Source: JBLHZY01 sp050633265
GTDB lineage: Bacteria; Pseudomonadota; Alphaproteobacteria; Rhodobacterales; Rhodobacteraceae
DNA: 64,000 bases
Assembly (NCBI GenBank): GCA_050633265.1
Contig: JBOEGE010000001.1
Location: 472,317 to 536,316 of the forward strand
Reading direction: 5' to 3'
Under the pieces are notes generated by a model. The model saw nothing but the letters and a program-made list of their open reading frames with translations, was not told the DNA's origin and ran no database searches. Made by a program: the position numbers and the translations under genes. Below, in pieces: positions 33,563 through 41,729 of this stretch. Every line of letters begins with the position of its first letter. The first letter of the stretch is position 1.

Positions 33563-34186
33563 ATGGATGTTATCCTTCTTGAACGCGTGGCCAAACTCGG
33601 CCAAATGGGCGATGTGGTTTCGGTAAAGCAAGGCTTTGCCCGCAACTACCTGCTCCCACAAAACAAAGCGCTGCGTGCTTCCAAAGCAAACATCGCCGCA
33701 TTCGAAGGTCAAAAGGCTCAGCTCGAAGCACAGAACCTTGAGACCAAAAAAGAAGCCGCGGCCCTGTCTGAAAAGCTCGATGGCCAAACCTTCATCGTGA
33801 TTCGCTCTGCGTCCGATTCCGGCGCCCTCTACGGCTCCGTCACAACCCGTGACGCCGCAGATGCCGCAACGGCCGAAGGCTTCACAGTGGATCGCAAACA
33901 GGTTGTCCTGCAAGCACCGATCAAAGATCTCGGCCTTCACGAGGTAACCGTTGTGCTCCACCCAGAAGTGGAAGCGACAATCACCCTCAACGTTGCTCGC
34001 TCGCAAGAAGAAGCGGAACTGCAAGCCGAAGGCAAATCGATCCAAGAACTCGCCGCTGAAGCAGAAGCAGAAGCAGAATTTGAAATCGCCGAACTCTTCG
34101 ACGATATCGGCGCTGCCGCTTCCGACGATGACGACGACGCAGGCGCATCCGCGCCCACCGCAGAAGAAGCTTCCGACGAAGCCTAA
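33563..34186 (+). CDS. rplI: 50S ribosomal protein L9 with long acidic C-terminal extension
   Basis: 207 residues, against about 150 for typical L9. The N-domain MDVILLERVAKLGQMGDVVS and GFARNYLLPQNKALRASKAN and the C-domain ending ATITLNVARSQEEAELQAEG are standard. A tail of about 50 residues follows (AEAEAEAEFEIAELFDDIGA, then DDDDD), acidic and probably disordered. Such tails occur in Rhodobacterales L9. AAGGAG lies 7 bases before the ATG. A terminator follows. Confidence 0.96.
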   Translation: MDVILLERVAKLGQMGDVVSVKQGFARNYLLPQNKALRASKANIAAFEGQKAQLEAQNLETKKEAAALSEKLDGQTFIVIRSASDSGALYGSVTTRDAADAATAEGFTVDRKQVVLQAPIKDLGLHEVTVVLHPEVEATITLNVARSQEEAELQAEGKSIQELAAEAEAEAEFEIAELFDDIGAAASDDDDDAGASAPTAEEASDEA

Positions 34187-34206
34187 TCCTTCCGCAATAC
34201 ATTTAG

Positions 34207-34239
34207 AAAGGCCGCGCAGAGCAATCCGCGCGGCCTTTT
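34207..34239 (+). terminator. Terminator of the rpsF-rpsR-rplI operon
   Basis: GGCCGCGC pairs with GCGCGGCC around a ten-base loop, followed by TTTTCTTT; it lies 20 bases after rplI. AAA on the left side would also allow weak action on the minus strand. Confidence 0.85.
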
Positions 34240-34300
34240 CTTTCGCACGCGCCGCAAAGGCGCACCCAAACCCCGAGGCTCAGATTGCTTTGCAACGGCG

Positions 34301-34337
34301 GGAGCCTCCGGCGGGGATATTTAAGACAACTGTGAAA
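34301..34337 (+). repeat. Dispersed repeat family B, copy 1
   Basis: GGAGCCTCCGGCGGGGATAT, then TTAAGACAACTGTGAAA. Same element as at 34444 (inverted), 40409 (inverted) and 61219. Confidence 0.8.
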
Positions 34338-34443
34338 GCCCAAGTGGTCTAAATTGCGAAGCCCCCCGCCTAGGCTGCACTTACCGAGCCGCAATTCCCC
34401 TCAAGCGCCCCAAAAAGACGCCCGATATGGAAGTGGCACTGCT

Positions 34444-34480
34444 ATTTCATAGTTGTGCAAATATCCCCGCCGGAGGCTCC
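34444..34480 (-). repeat. Dispersed repeat family B, copy 2 (inverted)
   Basis: Read on the minus strand: GGAGCCTCCGGCGGGGATAT, then TTGCACAACTATGAAAT. Together with copy 1 it forms a 37-bp inverted repeat pair. Confidence 0.8.
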
Positions 34481-34561
34481 AAAGGCCTCAGCATACGCGC
34501 CGCATCGTAAGGCACGCCACCTCTCAAATTCGTGGCGGTACAGCTACCCACCCCAGAAACG

Positions 34562-34588
34562 AAAAAGGGCCGCCCGAAGGCAGCCCCA
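34562..34588 (-). terminator. Terminator downstream of tig
   Basis: On the minus strand GGGCTGCC pairs with GGCGGCCC over a TTCG tetraloop, followed by TTTTT. It lies 24 bases after the tig stop. Textbook intrinsic terminator. Confidence 0.9.
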
Positions 34589-34611
34589 TTCCATTTGCCT
34601 AAGCGGCAGTT

Positions 34612-35943
34612 CTATTCGTCGTCGAGCGCTTCAACAGCCTTCTGAAGATCCTCTTTGGACACTTCTTTGTCGCTCACAGTGGCTTGCTCAAACACCCAAT
34701 CAACAACCTTGTCTTCAAAGATTGGCGCTTGAAGCTGCTGGCGCATCTGCGCGTTTTGCTGAACGAAATCAAAGAATTGCTTCTCTTGGCCGGGATATTG
34801 GCGCGCTTGGTTCATCACCGCTTGCGTCATCTCCGCATCGGTCACTTGGATTTCGTTTTTGCGGCCAAGCTCGGCCAGCAAAAGCCCAAGGCGCACGCGG
34901 CGCTCGGCCAGTGTCTTGTGCTCGTCTGTTGTTTCGATCTCAGGGTGATCATGGCCCTGAACGTCTGGGTTTTCTTCATGCCACAGCTGGTGCGCGATCT
35001 GGTTTGCTTCTGCATCCAAAAGCGCCTCAGGCAGCTCGAACTTCACCAAAGTATCCAGCTCGTCAAGCAATGTGCGCTTCATGATCGCGCGGCTTGCGCC
35101 GGCGTATTCCGCTTCAAGGCGCTCGGCCACTTGGCCTTTAAGCGCGGCCAGATCTTCTGCGCCAAACTGCTTGGCCAAATCGTCGTTGATCTCGGCGGGC
35201 TTTGGCTCTTTTACATTGTGCACTTTGCACTCAAAAACAGCATCTTTGCCAGCAAGCGCTTCGGCTTGGTATTCCGCAGGGAAAGCGACCTTAACGTCGA
35301 GCTCATCGCCAACTTTAACGCCGACAAGCTGCTCTTCAAAGCCGGGGATGAACGAGTTGGAACCCAGAACCAGCGGATATTCTTCCGCAGCGCCGCCCTC
35401 AAAGGCTTCGCCATCAACCTTGCCGAGGAAATCAATCACAACTTGGTCGCCATCTTTGGCTTTGGAGCCCTTTTTGCGATCCTCAAAATTCTGCGCAGAA
35501 GCGGCCAGATTGCCCAAAGCCTCATCAACTTCAGCGTCATCCGCCTTCACAACCATACGCTCAAGCTTGATCTTGCTCAGATCGGCCTCAGGCACATCGG
35601 GAAGCGCTTCGTACTTAAGAGCAACAACAACATCATCGCCCTCTTTCCAATCTTCATTCTCCATAACCATCTCGGGCTGCATCGCAGGGCGTTCGCCCAC
35701 GGCCTCAAAGTGATCATTCATCGCGCCGTCAACAGCTTCCTGCATGGCTTCGCCCAAAACGCGCTCGCCAAACTGCTTCTTGAGCAGCGCCATAGGCACC
35801 TTGCCCTTGCGAAAGCCCTTCATCTCAACTTCAGGCTGCGCTTCAATGAGCTTTGCATTGACCTTAGCGGCCAATTCATCGGCGGTGACAGTGATCTGAT
35901 AGCCGCGCTTCAGACCTTCTTTGAGGGTCTCAGTGACCTGCAT
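34612..35943 (-). CDS. tig: Trigger factor (ribosome-associated chaperone/PPIase)
   Basis: 443 residues. The N-domain ends with the ribosome-docking signature EMKGFRKGKVPMALLKKQFG. An FKBP-like PPIase domain follows (about 150-245, with DGDQVVIDFLGKVDGEAFEG and GSNSFIPGFEEQLVGVKVGD), and then the helical C-domain ending in DKEVSKEDLQKAVEALDDE. It helps nascent chains fold at the ribosome exit. It stands alone and ends in its own terminator. Confidence 0.96.
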   Translation of the reverse strand: MQVTETLKEGLKRGYQITVTADELAAKVNAKLIEAQPEVEMKGFRKGKVPMALLKKQFGERVLGEAMQEAVDGAMNDHFEAVGERPAMQPEMVMENEDWKEGDDVVVALKYEALPDVPEADLSKIKLERMVVKADDAEVDEALGNLAASAQNFEDRKKGSKAKDGDQVVIDFLGKVDGEAFEGGAAEEYPLVLGSNSFIPGFEEQLVGVKVGDELDVKVAFPAEYQAEALAGKDAVFECKVHNVKEPKPAEINDDLAKQFGAEDLAALKGQVAERLEAEYAGASRAIMKRTLLDELDTLVKFELPEALLDAEANQIAHQLWHEENPDVQGHDHPEIETTDEHKTLAERRVRLGLLLAELGRKNEIQVTDAEMTQAVMNQARQYPGQEKQFFDFVQQNAQMRQQLQAPIFEDKVVDWVFEQATVSDKEVSKEDLQKAVEALDDE

Positions 35944-36288
35944 GATGGTGTCCTTCTACGTCTTAATCCGGCCGCGAAAGCGCGACCCATATAAATCAAG
36001 CGCCCTTCTATGGGGCCAAAGCCCTGCGCGCAAGGCGAAATGGCGCGAAATGGGCGGGCATTGGGCGCGAAACCAAGCCGATCCACAGGCCCACCACGCA
36101 GAACTTTGCCCGCAAATTCTTTGCACGCGTCATAATAGAGCAACACAGGCGATCAAATTGGGGCCGCAGAGCGCGAAGATTCCTCAACCCATATCAAGAC
36201 CGATGCGCCAAAAATTACGAAAAATTCGTAAATCGATGCGAATATTCGCACCCGAAACCCGCATAACGACCTGAAATATAGGGAAAAA
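35944..36288. other. Gap between tig and tRNA-Leu with two palindromes
   Basis: 345 bases with no supported gene. It should contain the tig promoter; I could not choose one with confidence. TTACGAA-AAA-TTCGTAA lies at 36215-36231 and the perfect 14-bp palindrome TGCGAATATTCGCA at 36237-36250, only 40-75 bases after the tRNA 3' end. Confidence 0.45.
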
Positions 36289-36373
36289 TGGTGCGGGTGA
36301 AGGGACTCGAACCCCCACGCCTCGCGGCGCCAGAACCTAAATCTGGTGCGTCTACCAGTTCCGCCACACCCGC
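36289..36373 (-). tRNA. tRNA-Leu (anticodon TAG)
   Basis: Read on the minus strand the 5' acceptor arm GCGGGTG pairs with CACCCGC, followed by A and an encoded CCA (36289-36291). The D arm TGGCGGAACTGGTAGACGCA is leucine-type, and the anticodon stem CCAGA/TCTGG holds loop TTTAGGT, giving TAG. A long variable arm (GCGCCGCGAGGCGT) and the T arm GGGGTTCGAGTCCC follow. The 85-base length suits a leucine tRNA. Confidence 0.97.
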
Positions 36374-36508
36374 ACTGCGCGCCTTCTAACAAATGGGCAC
36401 AAATGTGGCGAGAGCAAATCGCACCGCCGCAAAAAAAACATATGCGGTAACCAAATCTTGCCATATTGTGGTGCAAAAACTTGAGGCAGAACAAGGCGAG
36501 TATCCCCA

Positions 36509-37030
36509 ATGTCTAACATGACACAGGGGCGCGACGCGGAAACAAACACCGCACAGCGTCCAAATACACAGACCAAGAATTCAAATGTTGCAGGCCTTTG
36601 CGCTGGCAGCACAATCATGACGCTGGAAGGCGCTTTACCGGTTGAGTTTCTCTCGCCCGGCGATCGCATCATCACCCGCGATAGCGGCGTGGCCACGCTG
36701 CGTGACATCAAAATCACCACAGTGAAAATGCGCCCCGTCACGATCAAACCCGGCACTCTTGGCGTTGATCGCCCCGATGGCCCAATCACAATGGCCCCCA
36801 ATCAGCGGGTTTTGATCCGCGACTGGCGCGCCAAAGCCCTTTATGGCCAAGCCCAAGCGCTTGTTCCGGCCGAGCGGCTTGTTGATGGCGAATATATCGC
36901 CCAAGCGCCAAAAGCTGTTGAAACTCAGATCATTACCCTGATTTTCGATGCACCGCATGTGATCTATGCAAATGGGATGGAGCTCGCCGCGGGGCAAGCC
37001 GCCAAGCAAGAGCAGCCTGCGCTGGTTTAA
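36509..37030 (+). CDS. Small Hint-domain protein
   Basis: 173 residues. After a Thr/Asn/Gln-rich N-terminus, a short Hint fold begins at GLCAGSTIMTLEGALPVEFL with the splice-type cysteine, followed by GDRIITRDSGVATLRDIKIT and the block MAPNQRVLIRDWRAKALYGQ. The second half ends with ITLIFDAPHVIYANGMELAA, with the H.iyAnG element. Such stand-alone Hint domains without exteins are frequent in Rhodobacteraceae; their substrate is unknown. A ribosome site AAGGCGAG precedes the ATG, and it is divergent from tRNA-Leu. Confidence 0.75.
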   Translation: MSNMTQGRDAETNTAQRPNTQTKNSNVAGLCAGSTIMTLEGALPVEFLSPGDRIITRDSGVATLRDIKITTVKMRPVTIKPGTLGVDRPDGPITMAPNQRVLIRDWRAKALYGQAQALVPAERLVDGEYIAQAPKAVETQIITLIFDAPHVIYANGMELAAGQAAKQEQPALV

Positions 37031-37068
37031 ACCTTTCGCGCCATTGGGCGGATTGAATAGAAGATCCC

Positions 37069-37104
37069 AAAAGGGTGCGCTGTGCAAAGCGCGCCCTTTT
37101 TGCT
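37069..37104. terminator. Bidirectional terminator between the Hint gene and the Cys-rich ORF
   Basis: GGGTGCGC pairs with GCGCGCCC, with AAAA on the left and TTTTT on the right. It closes the Hint gene on the + strand and the nnrD/Cys-rich transcript on the minus strand. Confidence 0.85.
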
Positions 37105-37105
37105 T

Positions 37106-37234
37106 TTAGCCGCCCGTTTTACTGTTGCAGCCGCAAGTACCGCACAGGCCCGCTAAATCTTTGGCCTGCCCGCCTTTGCGCCCCGATGAACGGCGCCGCT
37201 CTTTCAGCAAAACACATCCCCCCGCACAGCCCAT
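37106..37234 (-). CDS. Cys-rich 42-residue protein, probable metal binder
   Basis: A small open frame that starts 10 bases after the nnrD stop and ends directly before the terminator at 37104, so it is the last gene of the nnrD transcript. The product begins MGCAGGCVLLKERRR and ends LAGLCGTCGCNSKTGG, giving five cysteines (3, 7, 31, 34, 36) in CxxxC and CxxCxC groupings and a basic centre. AGGTG lies 7 bases before the ATG. The cysteine pattern and placement argue for a real gene that binds Zn or Fe; I do not recognise the family. Confidence 0.55.
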   Translation of the reverse strand: MGCAGGCVLLKERRRSSGRKGGQAKDLAGLCGTCGCNSKTGG

Positions 37235-37244
37235 CTCAAAGCAC

Positions 37245-38120
37245 CTAGACCCCAAGCCCAGCAAAGACCTTTGGCAGCATCTCCGGCAAATCCTCCGCAA
37301 TCAGCCCCGGCCCAAAGCTGCGCGCCGCCTCTACATGAAGCCAGACCCCGGCCTGCGCCGCCTCAAGGGGGGCAAAGCCGCGCGCGATCAGCCCAGCAAT
37401 CATCCCAGCCAAAACATCGCCCGATCCGGCCGTCGCCAGCCAAGGCGCGGCGCGCATCCCATTGGAATTATGCACAAAAGCCCGCCCATCAGGCCCCGCA
37501 ATCACGCTCGCACTGCCTTTAAGCAAGAGGATACAGCCCAAACGCGCCGCGGCCTCCCGTACTGCGCCAATCCGCGCCTCAAGCGCGCCGCCCGCATCCT
37601 GCGGCCCAATCCGCGCCGCCAAATCAGGAAACAGCCGTGCGAATTCGCCCATATGCGGCGTCAAAACACAGGCCCCATGCAGCTGCGCGCACAACTGCGG
37701 CGCATCCGCCAAAGCGCTCAGCGCATCCGCATCCAAGACACAGCCCCGCTTGGCCGCCAAAACACCCGGCAAAAACGCACCCGCCCGTGCAATCCCAAAG
37801 CCAGGCCCAAGACAGATCGCATTGATCCGCGCATCGGCCAAAACCTGCGCCAGCGCCGCCTCATCACCAATCTGCGCCAGCATAACCGCGCTCACCTGCG
37901 CACCAGCCTCGCCAAGCGCGCTATGCGCCACCCCAAGCGTCACAAGCCCCGCCCCGATCCGCAAAGCGCCGCGCGCCGCCAATCGTGCCGCCCCCGTTTT
38001 GCCCATCGGCCCGCAAAGGATCAGCGCATGGCCGTGATCGTATTTATGCGCCGCTCCGCCCTTGCCAAGCCGAGCCACAAGCGCCGCCCCCGCCTCAATT
38101 TCCCGCGCCCCTCGATCCAT
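37245..38120 (-). CDS. nnrD: ADP-dependent NAD(P)H-hydrate dehydratase (stand-alone NnrD domain)
   Basis: 291 residues of the YjeF C-terminal/ribokinase-like family, which repairs hydrated NAD(P)H at the cost of ADP or ATP. The glycine loops HALILCGPMGKTGAARLAAR and GLGPGFG-like ICLGPGFGIARAG, the TPHMGEFARLFPD element and the active-site block LATAGSGDVLAGMIAGLIAR are complete. A perfect AAGGAG lies 6 bases before the ATG at 38120. In many relatives the gene also encodes the epimerase (NnrE) domain at its N-terminus; that part is missing here. Divergent from glnB. Confidence 0.88.
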   Translation of the reverse strand: MDRGAREIEAGAALVARLGKGGAAHKYDHGHALILCGPMGKTGAARLAARGALRIGAGLVTLGVAHSALGEAGAQVSAVMLAQIGDEAALAQVLADARINAICLGPGFGIARAGAFLPGVLAAKRGCVLDADALSALADAPQLCAQLHGACVLTPHMGEFARLFPDLAARIGPQDAGGALEARIGAVREAAARLGCILLLKGSASVIAGPDGRAFVHNSNGMRAAPWLATAGSGDVLAGMIAGLIARGFAPLEAAQAGVWLHVEAARSFGPGLIAEDLPEMLPKVFAGLGV

Positions 38121-38420
38121 CTGATGCTCCTTTATACAAACGCCCGCATTCAGCCGCCGCTTTCACCCATTGGCCGCAAAGCCCGCCCCGCCGCCGCCCT
38201 GACCTGATCCGCGCCGCGCCCCGCATGAGCCCCAAAGCGTTCCAAGCCGCAAATGCCTCAAAGTTTCCAAATCGCACATATTTTAATCACTTCGCCCAAA
38301 TATACACCTTAAGCAGCAATTTCCCCCGGCCAAAGCCCCCCTGCTTACCCTAGCGAATTGTGGCCCCCCAAGAGAAGTGGTCTCAAACCACTCGAACATA
38401 GTTTAGGGAGTCGAGGTCGC
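38121..38420. other. Gap between nnrD and glnB
   Basis: No gene could be supported. AGTGGT (38376-38381) and ACCACT (38387-38392) form a 6-bp hairpin in the presumed glnB leader. The glnB promoter must lie here; no sigma-54 type GG-N10-GC box in good context was found. Confidence 0.4.
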
Positions 38421-38759
38421 ATGAAAAAGATCGAAGCAATCATCAAGCCATTTAAGCTCGATGAGGTCAAAGAAGCGCTGCAAGAAATCGGCGTTCAGGG
38501 CCTCTCTGTTGTAGAAGTCAAAGGCTTCGGCCGCCAAAAGGGCCATACCGAGCTTTACCGCGGTGCCGAATACGTTGTCGATTTCTTGCCCAAAGTGAAA
38601 ATCGAAGTTGTGCTCGCGGCCGATCAAGTTGACGGCGCCATTGAGGCCATCGTGGCCGCAGCCAAAACAGATAAAATCGGCGACGGTAAGATCTTCGTCT
38701 CCCCGGTAGAACAAGCCATCCGCATCCGCACCGGGGAATCCGGCCAAGACGCGCTTTAA
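38421..38759 (+). CDS. glnB: Nitrogen regulatory protein P-II
   Basis: 112 residues from the ATG at 38421 (GAGG 4 bases upstream). MKKIEAIIKPFKLDEVKEAL, the T-loop with uridylylated Tyr51 in GHTELYRGAEYVVDFLPKVK, and the B and C loops with TDKIGDGKIFVSPVEQAIRI are all present. It senses glutamine and 2-oxoglutarate and controls GlnA adenylylation and NtrB. It lies 71 bases before glnA, the usual alphaproteobacterial operon. Confidence 0.97.
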   Translation: MKKIEAIIKPFKLDEVKEALQEIGVQGLSVVEVKGFGRQKGHTELYRGAEYVVDFLPKVKIEVVLAADQVDGAIEAIVAAAKTDKIGDGKIFVSPVEQAIRIRTGESGQDAL

Positions 38760-38830
38760 TCACCCAGTTTCAAACGGCCCGGGCCGCAAGCCTGCGCCAA
38801 GATAACAACAGACAGAAGGGATAAGGTCAC

Positions 38831-40237
38831 ATGAGCATCAAGGACGTACTCAAGACCATCAAGGACGAAAACATCGAATATGTTGATGTCCGCTTTACCG
38901 ATCCACGCGGCAAACTTCAGCACGTAACCGTGATCGTTGACGAAGTTGATGAAGATTTCCTCGAAGAGGGCTTCATGTTTGATGGCTCCTCCATTGCCGG
39001 TTGGAAATCCATCGATCAGTCCGATATGAAGCTGATGTTTGATACAGAAAGCGCTTATATCGATCCGTTCTATGCCGAGAAAACCCTCTGCATTCACTGC
39101 TCGATCGTTGAGCCTGACACAGGCGAAGCTTATGATCGCGATCCCCGCTCCACCGCGCAGAAAGCCGAAAGCTATCTGATCGCCTCAGGCATCGGCGACA
39201 CAGCCTATATGGGCCCAGAAGCGGAATTCTTCCTCTTTGATGATGTGCGCTACTCGGTTGCGATGAACAAAGTCTCCTATGAGGTCGATGCGCTCGATGC
39301 GGCCTGGAACACAGACACCCAATATGAGATGGGCAACACAGGCCACCGCCCCGGCGTTAAGGGCGGCTACTTCCCTGTAAACCCAATCGACGATGGCCAA
39401 GATATCCGCGGCGAAATGCTCTCCACGATGAAGCGCATCGGCATGAAAGTCGATAAGCATCACCACGAAGTGGCCTCCTGCCAGCACGAGCTCGGCCTGA
39501 TCTTCGATTCGCTGACAAAACAAGCGGACGAGCTGCAAAAATACAAATACGTCGTGCATAACGTGGCCCACGCCTACGGCAAATCAGCAACCTTCATGCC
39601 AAAGCCGATCTCCGGCGATAACGGCACAGGCATGCACGTCAACATGTCGATCTGGAAAGATGGCAAACCCCTCTTTGCTGGCGATAAATACGCAGATCTC
39701 AGCCAAGAAGCGCTCTACTTCATCGGCGGCATTCTTAAACACGCCAAAGCGCTCAACGCCTTCACCAACCCCTCGACAAACTCCTACAAACGCCTGATCC
39801 CAGGCTTTGAAGCCCCCGTGCTGCGCGCCTATTCGGCGTCCAACCGCTCGGGTTGCGTGCGCATCCCATGGGCCGAAAACCCCAAAGCAAAACGCGTCGA
39901 AGCGCGCTTCCCCGATCCATCCGCCAACCCATACCTGTGCTTTGCAGCGCTGTTGATGGCAGGCCTCGACGGGATCAAAAACAAAATCGATCCAGGCCCC
40001 TCCTCGGATAAAGATCTCTACGATCTGCCGCCCGAAGAACTGGCCGCGATCCCAACCGTATGTGCAAGCCTGCGCGAAGCCCTCGAAGAGCTGGAAAAAG
40101 ACCAAGACTTCCTGCTCGCAGGCGATGTCTTCACCAAAGGCCAGATCGAGGGCTACGCAGCTCTGAAATGGGACGAAGTGTACGAATACGAGCACACTCC
40201 ACACCCCGTAGAATTCAAAAACTACTACAGCTGCTAA
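38831..40237 (+). CDS. glnA: Glutamine synthetase, type I
   Basis: 468 residues of the dodecameric GSI-beta type. It shows MFDGSSIAGWKSIDQSDM, the metal and ATP segments PEAEFFLFDDV and GKSATFMPKPISGDNGTGMH, the glutamate-binding loop NPSTNSYKRLIPGFEAPV, and the adenylylation site DLYDLPPEE. It makes glutamine from glutamate and ammonia. The adenylylation tyrosine means it is under GlnE control through GlnB. A terminator follows 20 bases after the stop. Confidence 0.97.
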   Translation: MSIKDVLKTIKDENIEYVDVRFTDPRGKLQHVTVIVDEVDEDFLEEGFMFDGSSIAGWKSIDQSDMKLMFDTESAYIDPFYAEKTLCIHCSIVEPDTGEAYDRDPRSTAQKAESYLIASGIGDTAYMGPEAEFFLFDDVRYSVAMNKVSYEVDALDAAWNTDTQYEMGNTGHRPGVKGGYFPVNPIDDGQDIRGEMLSTMKRIGMKVDKHHHEVASCQHELGLIFDSLTKQADELQKYKYVVHNVAHAYGKSATFMPKPISGDNGTGMHVNMSIWKDGKPLFAGDKYADLSQEALYFIGGILKHAKALNAFTNPSTNSYKRLIPGFEAPVLRAYSASNRSGCVRIPWAENPKAKRVEARFPDPSANPYLCFAALLMAGLDGIKNKIDPGPSSDKDLYDLPPEELAAIPTVCASLREALEELEKDQDFLLAGDVFTKGQIEGYAALKWDEVYEYEHTPHPVEFKNYYSC

Positions 40238-40258
40238 TTCCAGCAAAATACATCCATT

Positions 40259-40285
40259 GGGCGCCCCTCACCGGGCGCCCTTTTT
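40259..40285 (+). terminator. Terminator of glnB-glnA
   Basis: GGGCGCCC is repeated at 40259-40266 and 40273-40280; as the word is its own complement, the two copies form an 8-bp stem with a six-base loop, followed by TTTTT. Confidence 0.9.
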
Positions 40286-40667
40286 CGTTTCCGCCCCCTT
40301 CACAGCAAACCGCCCGCCTGCCACCCGACACCGCACTCCCCCTCCCAACAAAAACACCACCAAAACAGCCCGCTCTCCTCCCCCCAAACACCTCATATCC
40401 GCACACCCCATTTCACAGTTGTCCAAATATCCGCGCCGCAGGCTCCCAAAGCCGCAGCCAAGCCCAAACCTGCCAATTCTATTCCCCAGATCAGCCAAAC
40501 CGCCCGGCACACCCCCATCCAAAGCCACCAAGCGAAAACCCGTCCAAACCGGCCAAAAACACCGCCAAATCCTCGCCTTCCGCCCCAGCTTCGCGCCAGT
40601 TCCGGCCCAATTTCGCCGCCTTTGTCTGGCAGTCTCAGCATTCGGTACCTTATGTAATGAGGCAGAG
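40286..40667. other. C-rich gap between glnA and the 353-residue unknown gene
   Basis: No gene was supported here; a long in-frame extension of the next gene through this stretch reads Pro/Ala/Lys-rich, as expected from C-rich non-coding DNA. It contains family B repeat copy 3 at 40409. Confidence 0.5.
40409..40446 (-). repeat. Dispersed repeat family B, copy 3 (inverted)
   Basis: On the minus strand GGAGCCTGCGGCGCGGATAT, then TTGGACAACTGTGAAATG. Two bases differ from the other copies in the GC-rich part. Confidence 0.75.
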
Positions 40668-41729
40668 ATGACCCTTTTGAGTGATCCAATTGCGCAGCAT
40701 AGCCACGGCCAGAACGCGCCCAAAGCCCAAGCGGCTGATCCGCGCCCGGTGCAAACCGAGGCCTGCCTGCTCTATCGCCACCTGCCCATGCAAGACGATC
40801 GCCGCCTGCAAGCCCTGCTCGCGCGCCACGGCCTTATGCCCCAAACAACCTGCGCGCCCCAAACCCTCACCGATAAAGCACCTATTGAGCAGGTTTTTGA
40901 AAGCGATACCCATCGCCTCACCTTCACCCATAGCGCAAGGCCGCGCCCCGCATCCGCCTTCCAAGACGCGCTGCGCTCGCCCTATCTGGGGGCTTACCAG
41001 GGCATGATGGCCGCAATGATCGAACGCCATGAAAGCTTCATGACCCTCAGCATCACAGCCCTCAGCAGCGCGCCACAAACCGCCGCCACCTATACAGCGC
41101 AACTGCGCCTGCTGCATGCCATCACCCGCGCCATCGCCAGCGCCACATCGCCCATGGCCCTTTACTGGAGCGCCTCGTCGCAAATCCTCACAGGCGCACA
41201 ATATAGCGCCCTGCACCGGGTCGATACGCCCTGGGCGCTGTTCATCCACCCAATCCCCCAAGCCGCAGGAACCGATCGCGAAGGCCGCCCGCTTACCAAA
41301 CTAAAGCTTGAAGGCGCCGCGCATTTCCTTGGCCTGCCGGTCAGCCTCGCCCCCAACGCCCTGCCGCGCGCGGATATCCTGCGCCTCGGGCTTGGCTTTA
41401 TCCAATATTGCGCCGAGCGCGAAACAATGATCGCACCGGGCGAAAGCCTTGGCAAAGATCGCGAAGCCCGGGTCGAACGTGGCCCCGCAGAGGATCGCAT
41501 TGATCTGATCGCGCGGGTCTCGCATCGCGCGCTTCCGCCTGCTCCGCGCGCGCCGGAATTTGCGCCGCCCCCAGCCCGCTGGCGCGGTGCTTTTGTTGCC
41601 GCTGGGGCCATCGCTGCCAGCTTCGCGCTTGTCGTCGGGATTGCTCTCTCAGGCGCAGCCACCCGCGCCACAGCCCAAAGCCTGGCCTCCAGCGAAATCA
41701 CCACAACTGTGCTCCAACCGCTGCGCTGA
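40668..41729 (+). CDS. Conserved-looking protein of unknown function with C-terminal membrane helix
   Basis: 353 residues from the ATG at 40668 (GAGG 5 bases upstream). The N-terminal two thirds are a soluble alpha/beta domain with AFQDALRSPYLGAYQGMMAA, TAQLRLLHAITRAIASATSP and MALYWSASSQILTGAQY. A basic, Pro-rich linker precedes a single membrane helix (about 307-330, FVAAGAIAASFALVVGIALS) close to the C-terminus, so it may be tail-anchored. I do not recognise the family. A stand-alone gene between glnA and the GAF gene. Confidence 0.65.
   Translation: MTLLSDPIAQHSHGQNAPKAQAADPRPVQTEACLLYRHLPMQDDRRLQALLARHGLMPQTTCAPQTLTDKAPIEQVFESDTHRLTFTHSARPRPASAFQDALRSPYLGAYQGMMAAMIERHESFMTLSITALSSAPQTAATYTAQLRLLHAITRAIASATSPMALYWSASSQILTGAQYSALHRVDTPWALFIHPIPQAAGTDREGRPLTKLKLEGAAHFLGLPVSLAPNALPRADILRLGLGFIQYCAERETMIAPGESLGKDREARVERGPAEDRIDLIARVSHRALPPAPRAPEFAPPPARWRGAFVAAGAIAASFALVVGIALSGAATRATAQSLASSEITTTVLQPLR

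Larger units (their letters stand above)
34240..34560. other. Intergenic region between rplI and tig with two inverted repeat copies
   Basis: No gene could be supported. The stretch holds two copies of repeat family B in opposite orientation (34301 and 34444), separated by about 106 bases of mixed sequence. Confidence 0.5.

Noticed and set aside
36289..36373. tRNA-Leu considered as an integration site
   Set aside because: No integrase gene and no repeat of the tRNA 3' end nearby.
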